Numbered from the stretch's first letter, positions 1-9,053 are shown. The stretch is DNA of 64,000 nucleotides from Neobacillus niacini NBRC 15566 (GCF_001591505.1 NZ_BCVA01000025.1:20703-84702); one strand, 5' to 3'. Notes: a model not told the origin generated them from the sequence alone. Program-made: numbers and translations.

Positions 1-2
1 GG

Positions 3-950
3 ATTTTATCACTATGTGCGATTCGAGAACTTATGGTAGCGGAATCATTCACAGAAAAAACGCACCAAGAAATCTTCGGAGAAAATGAAGATAATGTCCT
101 GTTTGCTGGAGTATATGAACCTAGAAAATGCATTGCTCGAAAAGTGGAAGGTGGCTATTTAATCGAAGAAGGTTTCTGGATGTTCTGCTCAGGATCGCTT
201 CATGCCACTTGGGGATACTTCGGAATGGCGATCAGGGATGATGAAGGGAACCTAGTAGATCAAGCTTTGATGACACTTCCTTTTGAAGAAGTAGAGATTA
301 TGGATGACTGGCACGTCATGGGATTAAAAGGCACAGGCAGTAACAGTGTCAAAATGACCAACGTTTTTATTCCGGAACACCGAGTGGTTTCTTTTGCAGA
401 AGTGTTAAACGGACAATTTAAATCAGATCATTTACGCGATATCCCACTTTACAATACAGCACTTTTTCCAGCCTTAGCATTGTCATTGGCATTACCAGGC
501 TTAGGATTGGTTAAGGCAGCGTTAGAATTTTTCCAGCAAGTACTGCCTAATCGAAAAGCTGCTCATATTGGGGTAGAAAATTTAATTGATTCACCGACTC
601 TCCATGCATTACTTTCGGACGCTGCTTTGAAAATTGATACCGCTTCCATGCATTATTACCGTGTGGCGGATGAGCTAGATGCATGGGCTGGCAGCGGTAC
701 ATTCATGGATAAGCCAGCACGAGTGAAGGCATTAGCAGATATCGGTTATGCCAATCAAGTAAGCAAGGAAGCACTCGATATTTTAATTCTAGCCAGCGGT
801 TCTGGTTATGTATATGAAGGTCACCCGCTGCAAAGAATTTTCTGTGATTTTTGGACGCTCTATTCACACAGAACGATTTCACCGTTAATCACCAAAGAAA
901 ATTATGGCCGAGTTTTAGCAGGCTTAGAATCAAATGCACTAAGATATTAG
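3..950 (+). CDS. Flavin-dependent monooxygenase, acyl-CoA dehydrogenase fold (5' truncated)
   Basis: The reading frame is open from base 3 with no stop before the internal Met at 33, so the N-terminus lies outside the window and Met33 is probably not the start. The visible part covers the middle beta-domain and C-terminal helical domain of the acyl-CoA dehydrogenase superfamily. The CSGSLHATW segment, the W-x3-G-L-K-G-T-G-S motif and a C-terminal GHPLQR/FCDFWTLYSHR block match the HsaA/HpaB/DszC-type oxygenases rather than true acyl-CoA dehydrogenases. Such enzymes hydroxylate or oxygenate an aromatic or heterocyclic substrate with reduced FMN/FAD. No flavin reductase is visible. A homologue sits at 12946-14124 in the same cluster. 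The substrate is unknown. Confidence 0.85.
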   Translation: MLSLCAIRELMVAESFTEKTHQEIFGENEDNVLFAGVYEPRKCIARKVEGGYLIEEGFWMFCSGSLHATWGYFGMAIRDDEGNLVDQALMTLPFEEVEIMDDWHVMGLKGTGSNSVKMTNVFIPEHRVVSFAEVLNGQFKSDHLRDIPLYNTALFPALALSLALPGLGLVKAALEFFQQVLPNRKAAHIGVENLIDSPTLHALLSDAALKIDTASMHYYRVADELDAWAGSGTFMDKPARVKALADIGYANQVSKEALDILILASGSGYVYEGHPLQRIFCDFWTLYSHRTISPLITKENYGRVLAGLESNALRY

Positions 951-1000
951 GATACTCCTAATCTATCAAAAAATTCTTAATCAAGAAGAAAGGAGACTGT

Positions 1001-1837
1001 ATGGAAACGATTTATATTAACCATGATAATTTGGCAGATTGGCAGGGAAAAGCAAATGCATGTGTAATGGCCCTTGGTTTTTTTGATGGACTCCATTACG
1101 GACATCGAGAAGTAATAAAAACGGCTTTACGGATAGCGAAAGAAAAGGGCGTGCACCTTGCTGTTATGAGTTTCTTTCCACATCCAAAGTCTGTCTTGTC
1201 CAATGGGGAAAAACAAGTTGATTATTTAATCCCGCTTTCTGTTAAGGAGAAAATTCTTCGGGGGCTTGGTGTTGATACGTTTTATATTGTTGAATTCACT
1301 AAGGAATTTGCCGCTCTTTCACCTGAACAATATGTTAAAGATTATCTGGTTAATCTTGGGGTTATCCATGCAGTCGCCGGTTTTGATTTTACTTATGGTT
1401 CTAGGGGAATCGGAAATTTAGAGCGTTTGATGATTGATAGTGGTGGAATCATTGATGTGACAAAAGTGGAAAAAGTAGCATGCCGCGGTGAGAAAATAAG
1501 CTCTACCAGCATTCGTGAAAGATTAGCTACAGGCAATGTAGAGGAACTGCCAGATTTTCTTGGCTGCTGCTATGAAGTAGAAGGAATGTGGGATGGTCAA
1601 ACATTCAAGCTGAATCCATACTATACACTTCCTGCCCCCGGAAAGTATGCGGTAAGCATTAATATCGGAAATTTATCAATACTTACAGAAGTGAATGTGG
1701 TAGAAAAATCTCTTAAACCTGTTACAGAGCTGCCGCTATATATGTTTGGGAGGCTATCGATTGTTTGGCATCAGCGTATTTCTGAGGAGGCTACCTTTTC
1801 TCGTCCTATTTTAAAAGTTGGAGGATTATCTCTATGA
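1001..1837 (+). CDS. FAD synthetase family protein: FMN adenylyltransferase with degenerate riboflavin kinase half
   Basis: The N-terminal half is an FMN adenylyltransferase of RibF type: GFFDG at residues 26-30, HYGH at 32-35 and SSTSIR at about 167-172, the usual nucleotidyltransferase signatures. These make FAD from FMN and ATP. The C-terminal 95 residues align in place with the flavokinase barrel (PAPGKYAV resembles part of it) but lack the glycine-rich GxxLGxPTAN motif, so kinase activity is probably lost. It starts after AAGGAG at about 989 and overlaps the next gene by 4 bp, so it belongs to this operon. Inference: it supplies FAD to the many flavoproteins encoded nearby. It is unlikely to be the housekeeping RibF. 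Confidence 0.8.
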   Translation: METIYINHDNLADWQGKANACVMALGFFDGLHYGHREVIKTALRIAKEKGVHLAVMSFFPHPKSVLSNGEKQVDYLIPLSVKEKILRGLGVDTFYIVEFTKEFAALSPEQYVKDYLVNLGVIHAVAGFDFTYGSRGIGNLERLMIDSGGIIDVTKVEKVACRGEKISSTSIRERLATGNVEELPDFLGCCYEVEGMWDGQTFKLNPYYTLPAPGKYAVSINIGNLSILTEVNVVEKSLKPVTELPLYMFGRLSIVWHQRISEEATFSRPILKVGGLSL

Positions 1838-2706
1838 ATAAATGTCAAGATTTTCAAAAACTGCTTCGTGAACCAGGTTCCTTTATTCTTCCTGGGGCCT
1901 ATGATGCGATGTCAGCAAAGTTAATAGAAGAAACTGGCTTTAAGGCGATTTATGCTACGGGAGCTGGAATATCTAATGCACAGCTTGGCTGGGCTGACGT
2001 GGGACTTACCTCTCTTAAGGAAGTGGTTGATATCGTTGCCAGAATGGCCGATGTTACCAATGTTCCGATCGTAGTAGATGGAGATACTGGGTTCGGAAAT
2101 GCTATCAATGTGATTCGGACGGTAAAAGAGTTTGAACGTGCGGGTGTCGCTGCCATTCAGATGGAGGATCAGGTATCACCAAAGAAATGCGGTCATTTTA
2201 ACGGAAAAGATGTCATCTCGAAAGAAGAAATGGTAGGAAAAATTAAGGCTGCCTTAGATGCCAGAAAAGATGAAAATCTGGCAATAATGGCACGGACTGA
2301 CGCAATTGCAACAAATGGCGTTGAAGACGCCATTGACAGGGCTTTTGCTTATTACGAAGCGGGTGCAGATATTATTTTTGTCGAAGCACCAAATACCTTT
2401 GAAGAATTACGGCAAATTACTAGTTCACTAAAAGGAATTCCACAGGTTATTAACTTAGTAGAGGGCGGCAAAACTCCACTCATTTCTTTAAAAGAAGCAG
2501 AAGAAATAGGTTTTAAAATCATGCTGTGTGCAAATACTGCACTTCGTTCCGCTATTAAAGGAATCACTGAATCTTTAAGAATTTTAAAAGAAGAAGGCTC
2601 TCAGGAAAATCTATTACCTTTAATTTGTACCTGGGAGCAAAGACAATCACTTTTCAAGCTAGATCAAATCAAAGAGTGGGAAAAGAAGTATTTATATAAA
2701 AATTAA
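1834..2706 (+). CDS. Isocitrate lyase/PEP mutase family C-C lyase (PrpB/oxaloacetate decarboxylase-like)
   Basis: The 290-aa protein shows the PEP mutase/isocitrate lyase barrel. DGDTGFG lies at residues 82-88, ED at 111-112 for Mg2+ binding, and the catalytic KKCGH at 117-121. The intact cysteine argues for a true lyase (2-methylisocitrate lyase, dimethylmalate lyase or similar) rather than a phosphonate mutase, which lacks it. The start overlaps the FMN adenylyltransferase stop (ATGA), indicating translational coupling. Inference: it cleaves a 2-hydroxy or branched di/tricarboxylate late in the pathway. The exact substrate cannot be read from sequence. Confidence 0.85.
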   Translation: MNKCQDFQKLLREPGSFILPGAYDAMSAKLIEETGFKAIYATGAGISNAQLGWADVGLTSLKEVVDIVARMADVTNVPIVVDGDTGFGNAINVIRTVKEFERAGVAAIQMEDQVSPKKCGHFNGKDVISKEEMVGKIKAALDARKDENLAIMARTDAIATNGVEDAIDRAFAYYEAGADIIFVEAPNTFEELRQITSSLKGIPQVINLVEGGKTPLISLKEAEEIGFKIMLCANTALRSAIKGITESLRILKEEGSQENLLPLICTWEQRQSLFKLDQIKEWEKKYLYKN

Positions 2707-2723
2707 TCTAGGAGGTTACGAAA

Positions 2724-4145
2724 GTGGAGAGAGAATTGGATTATGACATTGTAGTAATTGGCTGTGGAGTGGCAGGAACAGCAGCAGCTTTGTCCGCTGC
2801 GGAAAGTGCCAAGAAGGAAGGAAGAAATTTACGAATTGCAATCTTAGAACGCACAGATTACGATCATCGGGGCGGAAATTCCAGATGGACAGCTTCTTAC
2901 ATGCGAATGAAGAATATTGATGAAATCGCAGACAACTTTGTAGAAGATATGATGGCATTCTCAGATGATTTCTCCGATAGGGAGTACATAGAAACTCTCG
3001 CAGAAAACGCTGGAAGTACGCTGCGCTGGGTCGAGGAAAAAGGGGTAGATTTCGATTACCTGCCAACGATGTTTTTAACTTCTTCAAAACCGCGCCTTCT
3101 CCCAGTTGGCGGCGGCCGGGCAATCATTGATACATTATCGCGCCGTGCAGGCGGACTTGGTGTCGAGATTATTTATGAAGCGACTGCTTGGAAATTACTC
3201 CTTGATGATGAAGGTGCGATAAATGGACTCATGGTTCGTGTTAAGGGTGGTAATTCTCTTCAGCTGAAAGTCGGCGCTGTTGTTCTTGCAGCTGGCGGAT
3301 TCCAAGGAAATCAAGAGATGATGGCACAGTATGTTGGCAGAGATGCACATAAAATCCGCACTGTTGCCGAAGGCGGCCTTTACAACAAAGGGGAAGGTAT
3401 TCGGATGGCAATGGCAATTGGCGCTAAAGGAGCCGGCCAGTTCGACGCCTTTCATGCAGAACCAGTTGACCCTAGAAGTAAGCGGGAAGAAGCAGCCGTT
3501 ATGACCTATCCTTACGCAATTTTGGTTGATAAAAATGGCAACCGTTTTGTTGATGAAGGTATTTCCACAGTAGACGAGCAATATGAAGCGGTAGCCCGCA
3601 AAATATTCTACGACCTCCCTGACCATATCGCCTATATGATCAGTGATCAAAAAATGTACGACATTCCGAATTATGAACGAGCAATCGAAACAGATAAACC
3701 GGCGATTGAGGCCGATACACTTGAGGAATTAGCTGTGAAAATTGGGGTGCATGCAGATCAGTTGACTGCAACGGTAATAGCATTCAATGCAGCTGTACAG
3801 CCAGGTGAATTCCATTGGGATAAGAAGGACGGAAAGCAGGCTGTTGGAATTAATCCGGCTAAATCAAATTGGGCGATTACAATCGATAAGGCGCCATATA
3901 TTGCCTACCCTATTGTCTGCTCCAATGTTTTCACGAATGGAGGCATAGCTTCTGATACAAATGGAAGGGTTTTATCGCAGGATGAAGATGTAATTCCAGG
4001 ATTGTACGTAGCAGGTGAGACAGCTGGTCTTTATTATGGCAAATATCCTGGCGGAACATCTGTGCTTCGCGGCCTTGTATTTGGTAAACGTGCTGGTGAG
4101 CATGCAGCGTCTTACGTCAGCGATTTAAAAAAACTTGGGGTGTAA
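2724..4145 (+). CDS. FAD-dependent tricarballylate dehydrogenase-like flavoprotein (fumarate reductase family)
   Basis: The 473-aa protein starts with an FAD-binding Rossmann motif (GCGVAGTAAA at about residues 12-21), then an acidic-ended strand and GGNSRWT. A second FAD segment near the C-terminus carries GLYVAGETAG and GGTSVLRGLVFG. The layout matches the fumarate reductase/succinate dehydrogenase flavoprotein family, closest in feel to TcuA, which oxidises tricarballylate to cis-aconitate. The start at 2724 is GTG, preceded by AGGAGG at 2711. No secretion signal or haem domain is present, so it should act in the cytoplasm. It follows the lyase gene by 17 bp in the same operon. Substrate assignment is inference. 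Confidence 0.8.
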   Translation: MERELDYDIVVIGCGVAGTAAALSAAESAKKEGRNLRIAILERTDYDHRGGNSRWTASYMRMKNIDEIADNFVEDMMAFSDDFSDREYIETLAENAGSTLRWVEEKGVDFDYLPTMFLTSSKPRLLPVGGGRAIIDTLSRRAGGLGVEIIYEATAWKLLLDDEGAINGLMVRVKGGNSLQLKVGAVVLAAGGFQGNQEMMAQYVGRDAHKIRTVAEGGLYNKGEGIRMAMAIGAKGAGQFDAFHAEPVDPRSKREEAAVMTYPYAILVDKNGNRFVDEGISTVDEQYEAVARKIFYDLPDHIAYMISDQKMYDIPNYERAIETDKPAIEADTLEELAVKIGVHADQLTATVIAFNAAVQPGEFHWDKKDGKQAVGINPAKSNWAITIDKAPYIAYPIVCSNVFTNGGIASDTNGRVLSQDEDVIPGLYVAGETAGLYYGKYPGGTSVLRGLVFGKRAGEHAASYVSDLKKLGV

Positions 4146-4162
4146 AGAAGGGGTGTTGACCT

Positions 4163-4891
4163 TTGGAATTAAAAAATAAAGTTGCATTTGTAACTGGCGG
4201 CGGCAGAGGAATTGGCAGGGAAACCTGCTTGCTTTTAGCAAAGCAGGGGGCAAAAGTAGCTGTATTTTCTCGCAGTCTAGCAGAAATTTCGGAAACGGCT
4301 GCTTATATTAGGGAGGAATTAGCTGGCGAAGCAATCGCTCTTGCTGGTGATGTACGCTCTGATGAAGATGTGAACAAAGCAATTCAGGAAACGGTAGAAA
4401 AACTCGGTAGTATTGATATTTTAATTAATAATGCTGGTGTCATGCTGCTAAAACCATTCGATGAAACGAGTGTTGAAGAGTGGGACTTTGTCCAAGAAAT
4501 CAATACCCGCGGTGTGTTTTTATGTGCGAATGCAGTAGTACCGCAAATGAAAGAGAAAAGAAATGGTGTCATTATCAATGTATCATCGATTTGGGGAACA
4601 AAAGGCGGTCCGGACAGAAGTGCCTATATTACCTCTAAATGGGCAGTAATTGGGTTTACCAAAGCATTGGGTGAAGAGTTAAAACCATTTAATGTAAGGG
4701 TAAATGCCGTCTGTCCAGGCCCAGTTGACACAAAGATGATGGAAGATATTGCTCCGGATGTTAACAAAGATAATTGGCTGCAACCAATTGACATGGCAAA
4801 CGTAATTGTTGACATGTGTCTGCCAAAAATGAAAGCCGTATCCGCGACAGTAATTGAAGCATTTGGGAATGGAAGACCAGTAAATTTATAA
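4163..4891 (+). CDS. Short-chain dehydrogenase/reductase (SDR)
   Basis: This is a classical SDR of 242 aa. The cofactor motif GGGRGIG is at residues 12-18, NNAG is near 90, and the catalytic Ser and YxxxK are in SSIWG and YITSK near 140-157, followed by the PGPVDT loop. The start is TTG at 4163, preceded by AAGAAGGGG. The NAD(P)H-dependent reaction would interconvert an alcohol and a ketone. It lies 17 bp after the TcuA-like gene, in the same operon. The family does not define the substrate. Confidence 0.85.
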   Translation: MELKNKVAFVTGGGRGIGRETCLLLAKQGAKVAVFSRSLAEISETAAYIREELAGEAIALAGDVRSDEDVNKAIQETVEKLGSIDILINNAGVMLLKPFDETSVEEWDFVQEINTRGVFLCANAVVPQMKEKRNGVIINVSSIWGTKGGPDRSAYITSKWAVIGFTKALGEELKPFNVRVNAVCPGPVDTKMMEDIAPDVNKDNWLQPIDMANVIVDMCLPKMKAVSATVIEAFGNGRPVNL

Positions 4892-4922
4892 ACTAATTTG
4901 TTGATAGAAAAGGGGAAAGAAA

Positions 4923-5369
4923 ATGGAAAACATTACAACAGCAATCGAATCAAAAAATATCAGTCTAGCACTAGCAAATAAAATGCTTGAAGCAGCCTTA
5001 GCAAAGGGACAAGAGTTAGGTATCCCGTTTAGTATTGCGATTGTCGATAAACCAGGAAATTTAAAAGCATTTAATGCGATGGATGGTGCGCCAATTTTAA
5101 GCCTTGAAATCGCTCAAAATAAGGCGTTTTCTGCTGCCGCTTATAACCGGGCAACACATGAATGGTATGACAGATTAAAGGATGATCCACCGTTACTTCA
5201 TGGTATTGTTCACACACCTCGATTAGTCATTTTTGGCGGAGGGTATCCAATTAAAATTAATAGTGAACTTATTGGTGGAATTGGTGTTAGCGGCGGTCAT
5301 TATTCTCATGACATGCAGGTATGCGAAGCAGCCCTAGAAGTGTTAAAAGCCTTTGAATCTGAGGAGTGA
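4923..5369 (+). CDS. GlcG/HbpS family heme-binding-like protein (DUF336)
   Basis: The 148-aa protein has the GlcG/HbpS fold: a helical N-terminus, the segment SIAIVDKPGNLKAF, then KAFSAAAY and a glycine-rich end, IGGIGVSGG. Family members are small oligomers found beside catabolic oxidoreductases. Some bind haem or cobalamin, but most have no proven role. The gene sits 31 bp after the SDR and 6 bp before the next flavoprotein, so it is within the operon. There is no signal peptide, unlike secreted HbpS. Confidence 0.8.
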   Translation: MENITTAIESKNISLALANKMLEAALAKGQELGIPFSIAIVDKPGNLKAFNAMDGAPILSLEIAQNKAFSAAAYNRATHEWYDRLKDDPPLLHGIVHTPRLVIFGGGYPIKINSELIGGIGVSGGHYSHDMQVCEAALEVLKAFESEE

Positions 5370-5375
5370 TAAGGA

Positions 5376-6752
5376 ATGGGAAGCTATGATTTAATCATTC
5401 TAGGAGGCGGGCTTGCGGGCATGTGTGCCGCCGTTGAGGCTGGGGAGCAGGGGATAGATGTCCTGCTCCTGGAAAAGCAGGATGAACTCGGCGGAAGTAC
5501 AGTCCTCAGCTCAGGTTATATGGCATTTGCAGGTACAGATATGCAGGAAAATGCAGGAATTATTGATTCTACAGAATCGCTGCTAGCTGATATGACGGAG
5601 GTTGGCGGCGGGGTAAATGATCCAACACTTGTTGCTGAATATGGCAAGCATCAGCTCGATACCTACCAATGGCTGGTTAACCACAATATCGAGTTTAGAT
5701 CCTTGGAAGCGGTAAGTGGTCATAGTGTTCCGCGCGGTCATATTATTGATCCTCATCAGGCTATCCAGTCTCTATACAAAAGAGTGAAGCAGCTAGCTAA
5801 CGTGACGGTTTATTTTAATGCTCCTGCACGGAGACTGCTAAAGAACGCTGAAGGACGAATTGATACGGTTTTATATGAAAGTGAAGGGGAAGAAAGGAAG
5901 GCAGTTGCTTCGAAAGGAGTATTAATTGCTTCTGGCGGTTTTGCCAAAAGCGAGGAGTTGCTCGGACAGTTTGCCCCTCAATTAAAGGGTGCCTTAAGAA
6001 TTGGCGGTGCAGGCAATCAGGGTGACGGGATTCGAATGGCCTGGGAACATGGTGCATGGATGAAGGACCTTCCCTATTTGAATGGAACATACGGATTTCA
6101 TCCAAGTGCGGCAGGGAAGTTAAAGTCACAGGGATTGGCATTTTATAAAGGAGCTATTATGGTTAATCAGCTTGGTAGGCGGTTTGTGAATGAATCTATT
6201 TCTTATAAACTATTAGGAAAAGCGGCATTCAATCAGCCTGAGCAGATTAGCTATCAAGTATGGGATCAGACCGTAATGGATAAGGGTGTGCTAGATGATC
6301 CGCTCTATGATTTTGAATTGCTAAAGAAGCGCAGACTTTTGTACAAAGCGGATACATTAGAAGAACTGGCAGACTGTATTGACGTACCTGTAGAAGTACT
6401 GGAAGACACCATTTCCAGGTACAATCAAGGCGTTCAAAATGGGGAAGACCCTGATTTTGGCAGAAAGTCATTGACCCATAACTATGGAAAACCAACAGCG
6501 ATTGAAACAGCGCCTTTCTATGCATTTGAATCAACAGTTGCAATGCTTGCTACCTATGCAGGTATATCTGTAAATGCGAAGGCCCAGGTCGTGAACCCTT
6601 ATGGTGAGTCTATTCCTGGATTGTATGCAGCGGGAGAAGTAACAGGTGGATTTCACGGAGCAGGATACATGACGGGAAGTTCGTTAGGGAAAGCTGCTGT
6701 TTTTGGGCGGCTGGCAGTAAAGGCTGCTGTTTCTGAGAACGCGGTAGTTTGA
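5376..6752 (+). CDS. FAD-dependent oxidoreductase, fumarate reductase flavoprotein family
   Basis: The 458-aa protein has an N-terminal dinucleotide motif GGGLAGMCAA (about residues 9-18), EKQDELGGST for FAD, a central capping domain, and the C-terminal GLYAAGEVTGG plus GSSLGKAAVFGR. It belongs to the fumarate reductase/3-ketosteroid dehydrogenase flavoprotein superfamily, distinct from the TcuA-like protein upstream. It probably introduces or removes a C=C bond next to a carbonyl or carboxyl group. Electrons could pass to EtfBA encoded downstream, which is inference. It follows the GlcG-like gene by 6 bp and is the last gene before a 353-bp repeat-bearing gap. Confidence 0.8.
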   Translation: MGSYDLIILGGGLAGMCAAVEAGEQGIDVLLLEKQDELGGSTVLSSGYMAFAGTDMQENAGIIDSTESLLADMTEVGGGVNDPTLVAEYGKHQLDTYQWLVNHNIEFRSLEAVSGHSVPRGHIIDPHQAIQSLYKRVKQLANVTVYFNAPARRLLKNAEGRIDTVLYESEGEERKAVASKGVLIASGGFAKSEELLGQFAPQLKGALRIGGAGNQGDGIRMAWEHGAWMKDLPYLNGTYGFHPSAAGKLKSQGLAFYKGAIMVNQLGRRFVNESISYKLLGKAAFNQPEQISYQVWDQTVMDKGVLDDPLYDFELLKKRRLLYKADTLEELADCIDVPVEVLEDTISRYNQGVQNGEDPDFGRKSLTHNYGKPTAIETAPFYAFESTVAMLATYAGISVNAKAQVVNPYGESIPGLYAAGEVTGGFHGAGYMTGSSLGKAAVFGRLAVKAAVSENAVV

Positions 6753-7105
6753 GTGGTTCAGGTTATATAAGGCGGATAACTATCAAAGTTTCTTTTATTA
6801 AGGCCCTGTTATTATTCATTGTTGAATTCATGTAGGTATGAAAATCCATAGGCGGAGATTTTCCGGCTAATGTATATAGAGGAACCTTAAGAGGCTGATA
6901 TAAGCGGAGAAATTCCGATTAACTGTTTAAAATAAGACAAAATCAAATGATTTGGATAATTTAAACGGAAAAACTTCCTTTATTTTTAAGGAAATATGGA
7001 TATTTCCAGATTTAGTTGGAATTTTTCCGTTTATTTTTCAAACGGAGTGAAAATCAACATTCAGTTATAACAGTATTAAAAATACGAAAAAAGGAGGTCA
7101 TTAAG
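6753..7105. repeat. Intergenic gap with degenerate palindromic repeats (array A)
   Basis: This 353-bp gap has no convincing ORF. It contains four related palindromic elements of the form (G/A)CGGA-N-A-TTCCG: GCGGAGATTTTCCG near 6852, GCGGAGAAATTCCG near 6904, ACGGAAAAACTTCC near 6965 and TTGGAATTTTTCCG near 7016. The spacings are 52, 61 and 50 bp. The first two are exactly one 52-bp unit apart, the period found in five clearer arrays in this window. The ribosome site of the next gene lies at 7091. Confidence 0.55.
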
Positions 7106-7951
7106 ATGAAAATCTGGCATCAAAGTCTTACAACGATTGATCGGGTCCCGCATTATCGGGATGCAATCATCAAACATGTTAGCAGAATTGCCCGCCCGGA
7201 TGTAGAGGTTGTTTTACATGGTATGTCGGAAGAGACATATCCTTCCCATTACCCCGGAATTTTTATTACTCATTCCTATCTGCAAAATCTCCACCGGGAA
7301 CAGTTCGTGCGTGCTGCGCTTACCGCCGAAAAAGCCGGGTACGACGCCATGTTCATCGCAACAATACCTGATGTAGGGCTTTTAGAAGCACGTACGCTGG
7401 TAGATATTCCTGTAGTTGGGTACGGTCAAGCATCCTTCCACATGGCTTCCATGCTTGGGGACCGGATTGGAGTGGTGAACTTCTTAGCACCGCTTGCCGA
7501 TCAGCTCCGTCAGAATGCTGATAAGTATGGTTTAGGAAATAAGCTTGGACCAATCGTTCAGACAGAAGCGGGCTTTGATGATATTATGGCTGGATTTAAT
7601 GATCCTGAACCGATTATTGAATCTTTCAAAAAAGCAGCAGAGCAGGCGATTGCAGATGGAGCCGATGTCATCATTCCTGGAGAGGGCCCGATGAATGTCT
7701 TTTTAGCGACGCATGGGATTTCTAGAATTGGCGATGTACCAGTGGTCGACTCCTTTGCAGCAGGAATCAAGATGTGCGAATCACTAGTAGATTTGCGTAA
7801 AAACTCGGGTGTTTATATGACACGCAGAGGATTCTACAATGCAAAGCCACCTGCAGAGGCAGTGGAAAGACTGAGAGAAATGTACGGAATGATTCCTTCT
7901 CCTGATCCTAAAGACGATCATGGTTTGTTGGTTAAGGGAGTAGGCGTTTAG
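7106..7951 (+). CDS. Asp/Glu/hydantoin racemase-fold protein lacking the catalytic cysteine pair
   Basis: The ATG at 7106 is chosen because AAGGAGG lies at 7091; an in-frame ORF extends to 7016 but has no ribosome site. The 281-aa product has the two-domain racemase fold: a first half ending in FIATIPDVGL and a second containing IIPGEGPM. In cysteine racemases and maleate isomerases these two loops carry the catalytic cysteines. Here the equivalent positions are Thr86 and Glu193. It is therefore unlikely to be an ordinary racemase and may be a decarboxylase, isomerase or binding protein with altered chemistry. It stands alone between repeat arrays A and B. Confidence 0.75.
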   Translation: MKIWHQSLTTIDRVPHYRDAIIKHVSRIARPDVEVVLHGMSEETYPSHYPGIFITHSYLQNLHREQFVRAALTAEKAGYDAMFIATIPDVGLLEARTLVDIPVVGYGQASFHMASMLGDRIGVVNFLAPLADQLRQNADKYGLGNKLGPIVQTEAGFDDIMAGFNDPEPIIESFKKAAEQAIADGADVIIPGEGPMNVFLATHGISRIGDVPVVDSFAAGIKMCESLVDLRKNSGVYMTRRGFYNAKPPAEAVERLREMYGMIPSPDPKDDHGLLVKGVGV

Positions 7952-7958
7952 AGCTAAT

Positions 7959-8207
7959 GGAGCCCTTCGGACGAGGAGAAGCTCGCTGAAGAAATTAAAA
8001 GAGGTCTTTGGTGCTCTTCGGAGGAAAAGTAGCTTGCTGAAGGGAATTAAAAGAGGTGTTTGGTGCCCTTTGGACGAAAAGAAGCTTGTTGAAGGGAATT
8101 AAAAGAGGTTTTTGTTGCCCTTCGGAAAGAAAAAAGCCCGCTAAAGGGAATCAAAGGAAGGCTTTGGTTCCCAGTACAGGAAAAAAGCTCACTGAAGGGA
8201 ACCAAAA
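7959..8207. repeat. 52-bp tandem repeat array B (5 units)
   Basis: Five imperfect units begin at 7959, 8010, 8062, 8114 and 8166, giving steps of 51, 52, 52 and 52 bp. Each unit runs from a GGTGCCCTTCGG-like left arm through GCTTGCTGAAGGGAATTAAA to AGAGGTCTTT. CCCTTC and GAAGGG are inverted within the unit and could form a hairpin. There is no conserved reading frame. The unit resembles array E at 26.5 kb (GGT-x-CC, GGGAAT-CAAAGAG, TTTGGT). Confidence 0.85.
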
Positions 8208-8246
8208 ATGATATACCATCTTAACAATCGTGAGGTGAAAATAAAT

Positions 8247-9041
8247 ATGCACATCGTTGTCTGCCTTAAACAGGTACTAGACCCAGAAATTACACCGAAG
8301 TATTTTAAAATAGATCCCGAAACCAATCGTCCAGATAACAGTGACAGTGATTTGGTGCTCGACTCGTTCGCCGAGAATGCGCTTGAACTTGCTATACAGC
8401 TTCGTGACAAGGTTCCTGGTGCTACTGTTACCGCACTTTGCCTCGGAGACGACCAATCGGAGGAGGTACTGAAAAGGGCACTCGCCTTTACCGCGAATGC
8501 GGCGGTAAGGGTGTGGGATGAAGATTGGGAAGATTTAGACGGACAGGCTGTTGGCCATATTCTAGCACAAACCATTAAATCTTTAGGCGGTGCACAACTG
8601 GTACTTACAGGTTATCAAGCTAGTGATATCGAGGAAGGCCTCGTTGGACCTGTTATGGCTGAAGAGCTAGGAATTCCTTGCGTGACACTTGTTTCAGACC
8701 TTGAGGTGGAAGAGAATCGTGCAAAGGCTACTGTTGAGGTTGAAGGTGGATATGCGGTTGTCAGTGTTCCATCTCCTGCTGTATTTACCATCATCAGCTC
8801 TGAGTCAAACGTTCCAAGGCTTCCTAAAGTCAAGGATATTAGGCTTGCGAGGAGTAAACCTATTGTTCTATTAGAATCAGAAGATCTTAATCTTGATACT
8901 GAGCGCTGTCAACCAGGTGTTAAACTCGAGCGGGCATACGTCCTGAATAGGGAGGTTGCTTGTGATGTCTTGCCCGGTGAGGATGGGGCAGAGCTTGCTG
9001 ACAAATTAGCTGAGCGGCTTTTGGCTCTCAAGATTTTATAG
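8247..9041 (+). CDS. etfB: Electron transfer flavoprotein beta subunit
   Basis: This 264-aa EtfB/FixA protein begins MHIVVCLKQVLDP. The ATG at 8247 is preferred over 8208 because GAGGTG at 8231 is suitably spaced and family members start this way. It contains the AMP-binding and EtfA-contacting regions (ALCLGDDQSEEVLKRALAF and VLTGYQASDIEEGLVGP). With EtfA it forms a cytoplasmic heterodimer that carries electrons from flavin dehydrogenases to the membrane quinone pool. The location in a flavoprotein-rich cluster suggests a dedicated copy rather than the fatty-acid-oxidation pair. It is followed 12 bp later by etfA. Confidence 0.92.
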   Translation: MHIVVCLKQVLDPEITPKYFKIDPETNRPDNSDSDLVLDSFAENALELAIQLRDKVPGATVTALCLGDDQSEEVLKRALAFTANAAVRVWDEDWEDLDGQAVGHILAQTIKSLGGAQLVLTGYQASDIEEGLVGPVMAEELGIPCVTLVSDLEVEENRAKATVEVEGGYAVVSVPSPAVFTIISSESNVPRLPKVKDIRLARSKPIVLLESEDLNLDTERCQPGVKLERAYVLNREVACDVLPGEDGAELADKLAERLLALKIL

Positions 9042-9053
9042 GAGGATTCAACT

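Noticed and set aside
33..950. Met at 33 as the true start of the first gene
   Set aside because: The frame is open to the window edge, there is no ribosome site, and the protein would lack the N-terminal domain of its family.
5815..6141. Long antisense ORFs inside flavoprotein and other genes
   Set aside because: They are shadows of well-supported + strand genes, without ribosome sites or recognisable domains.
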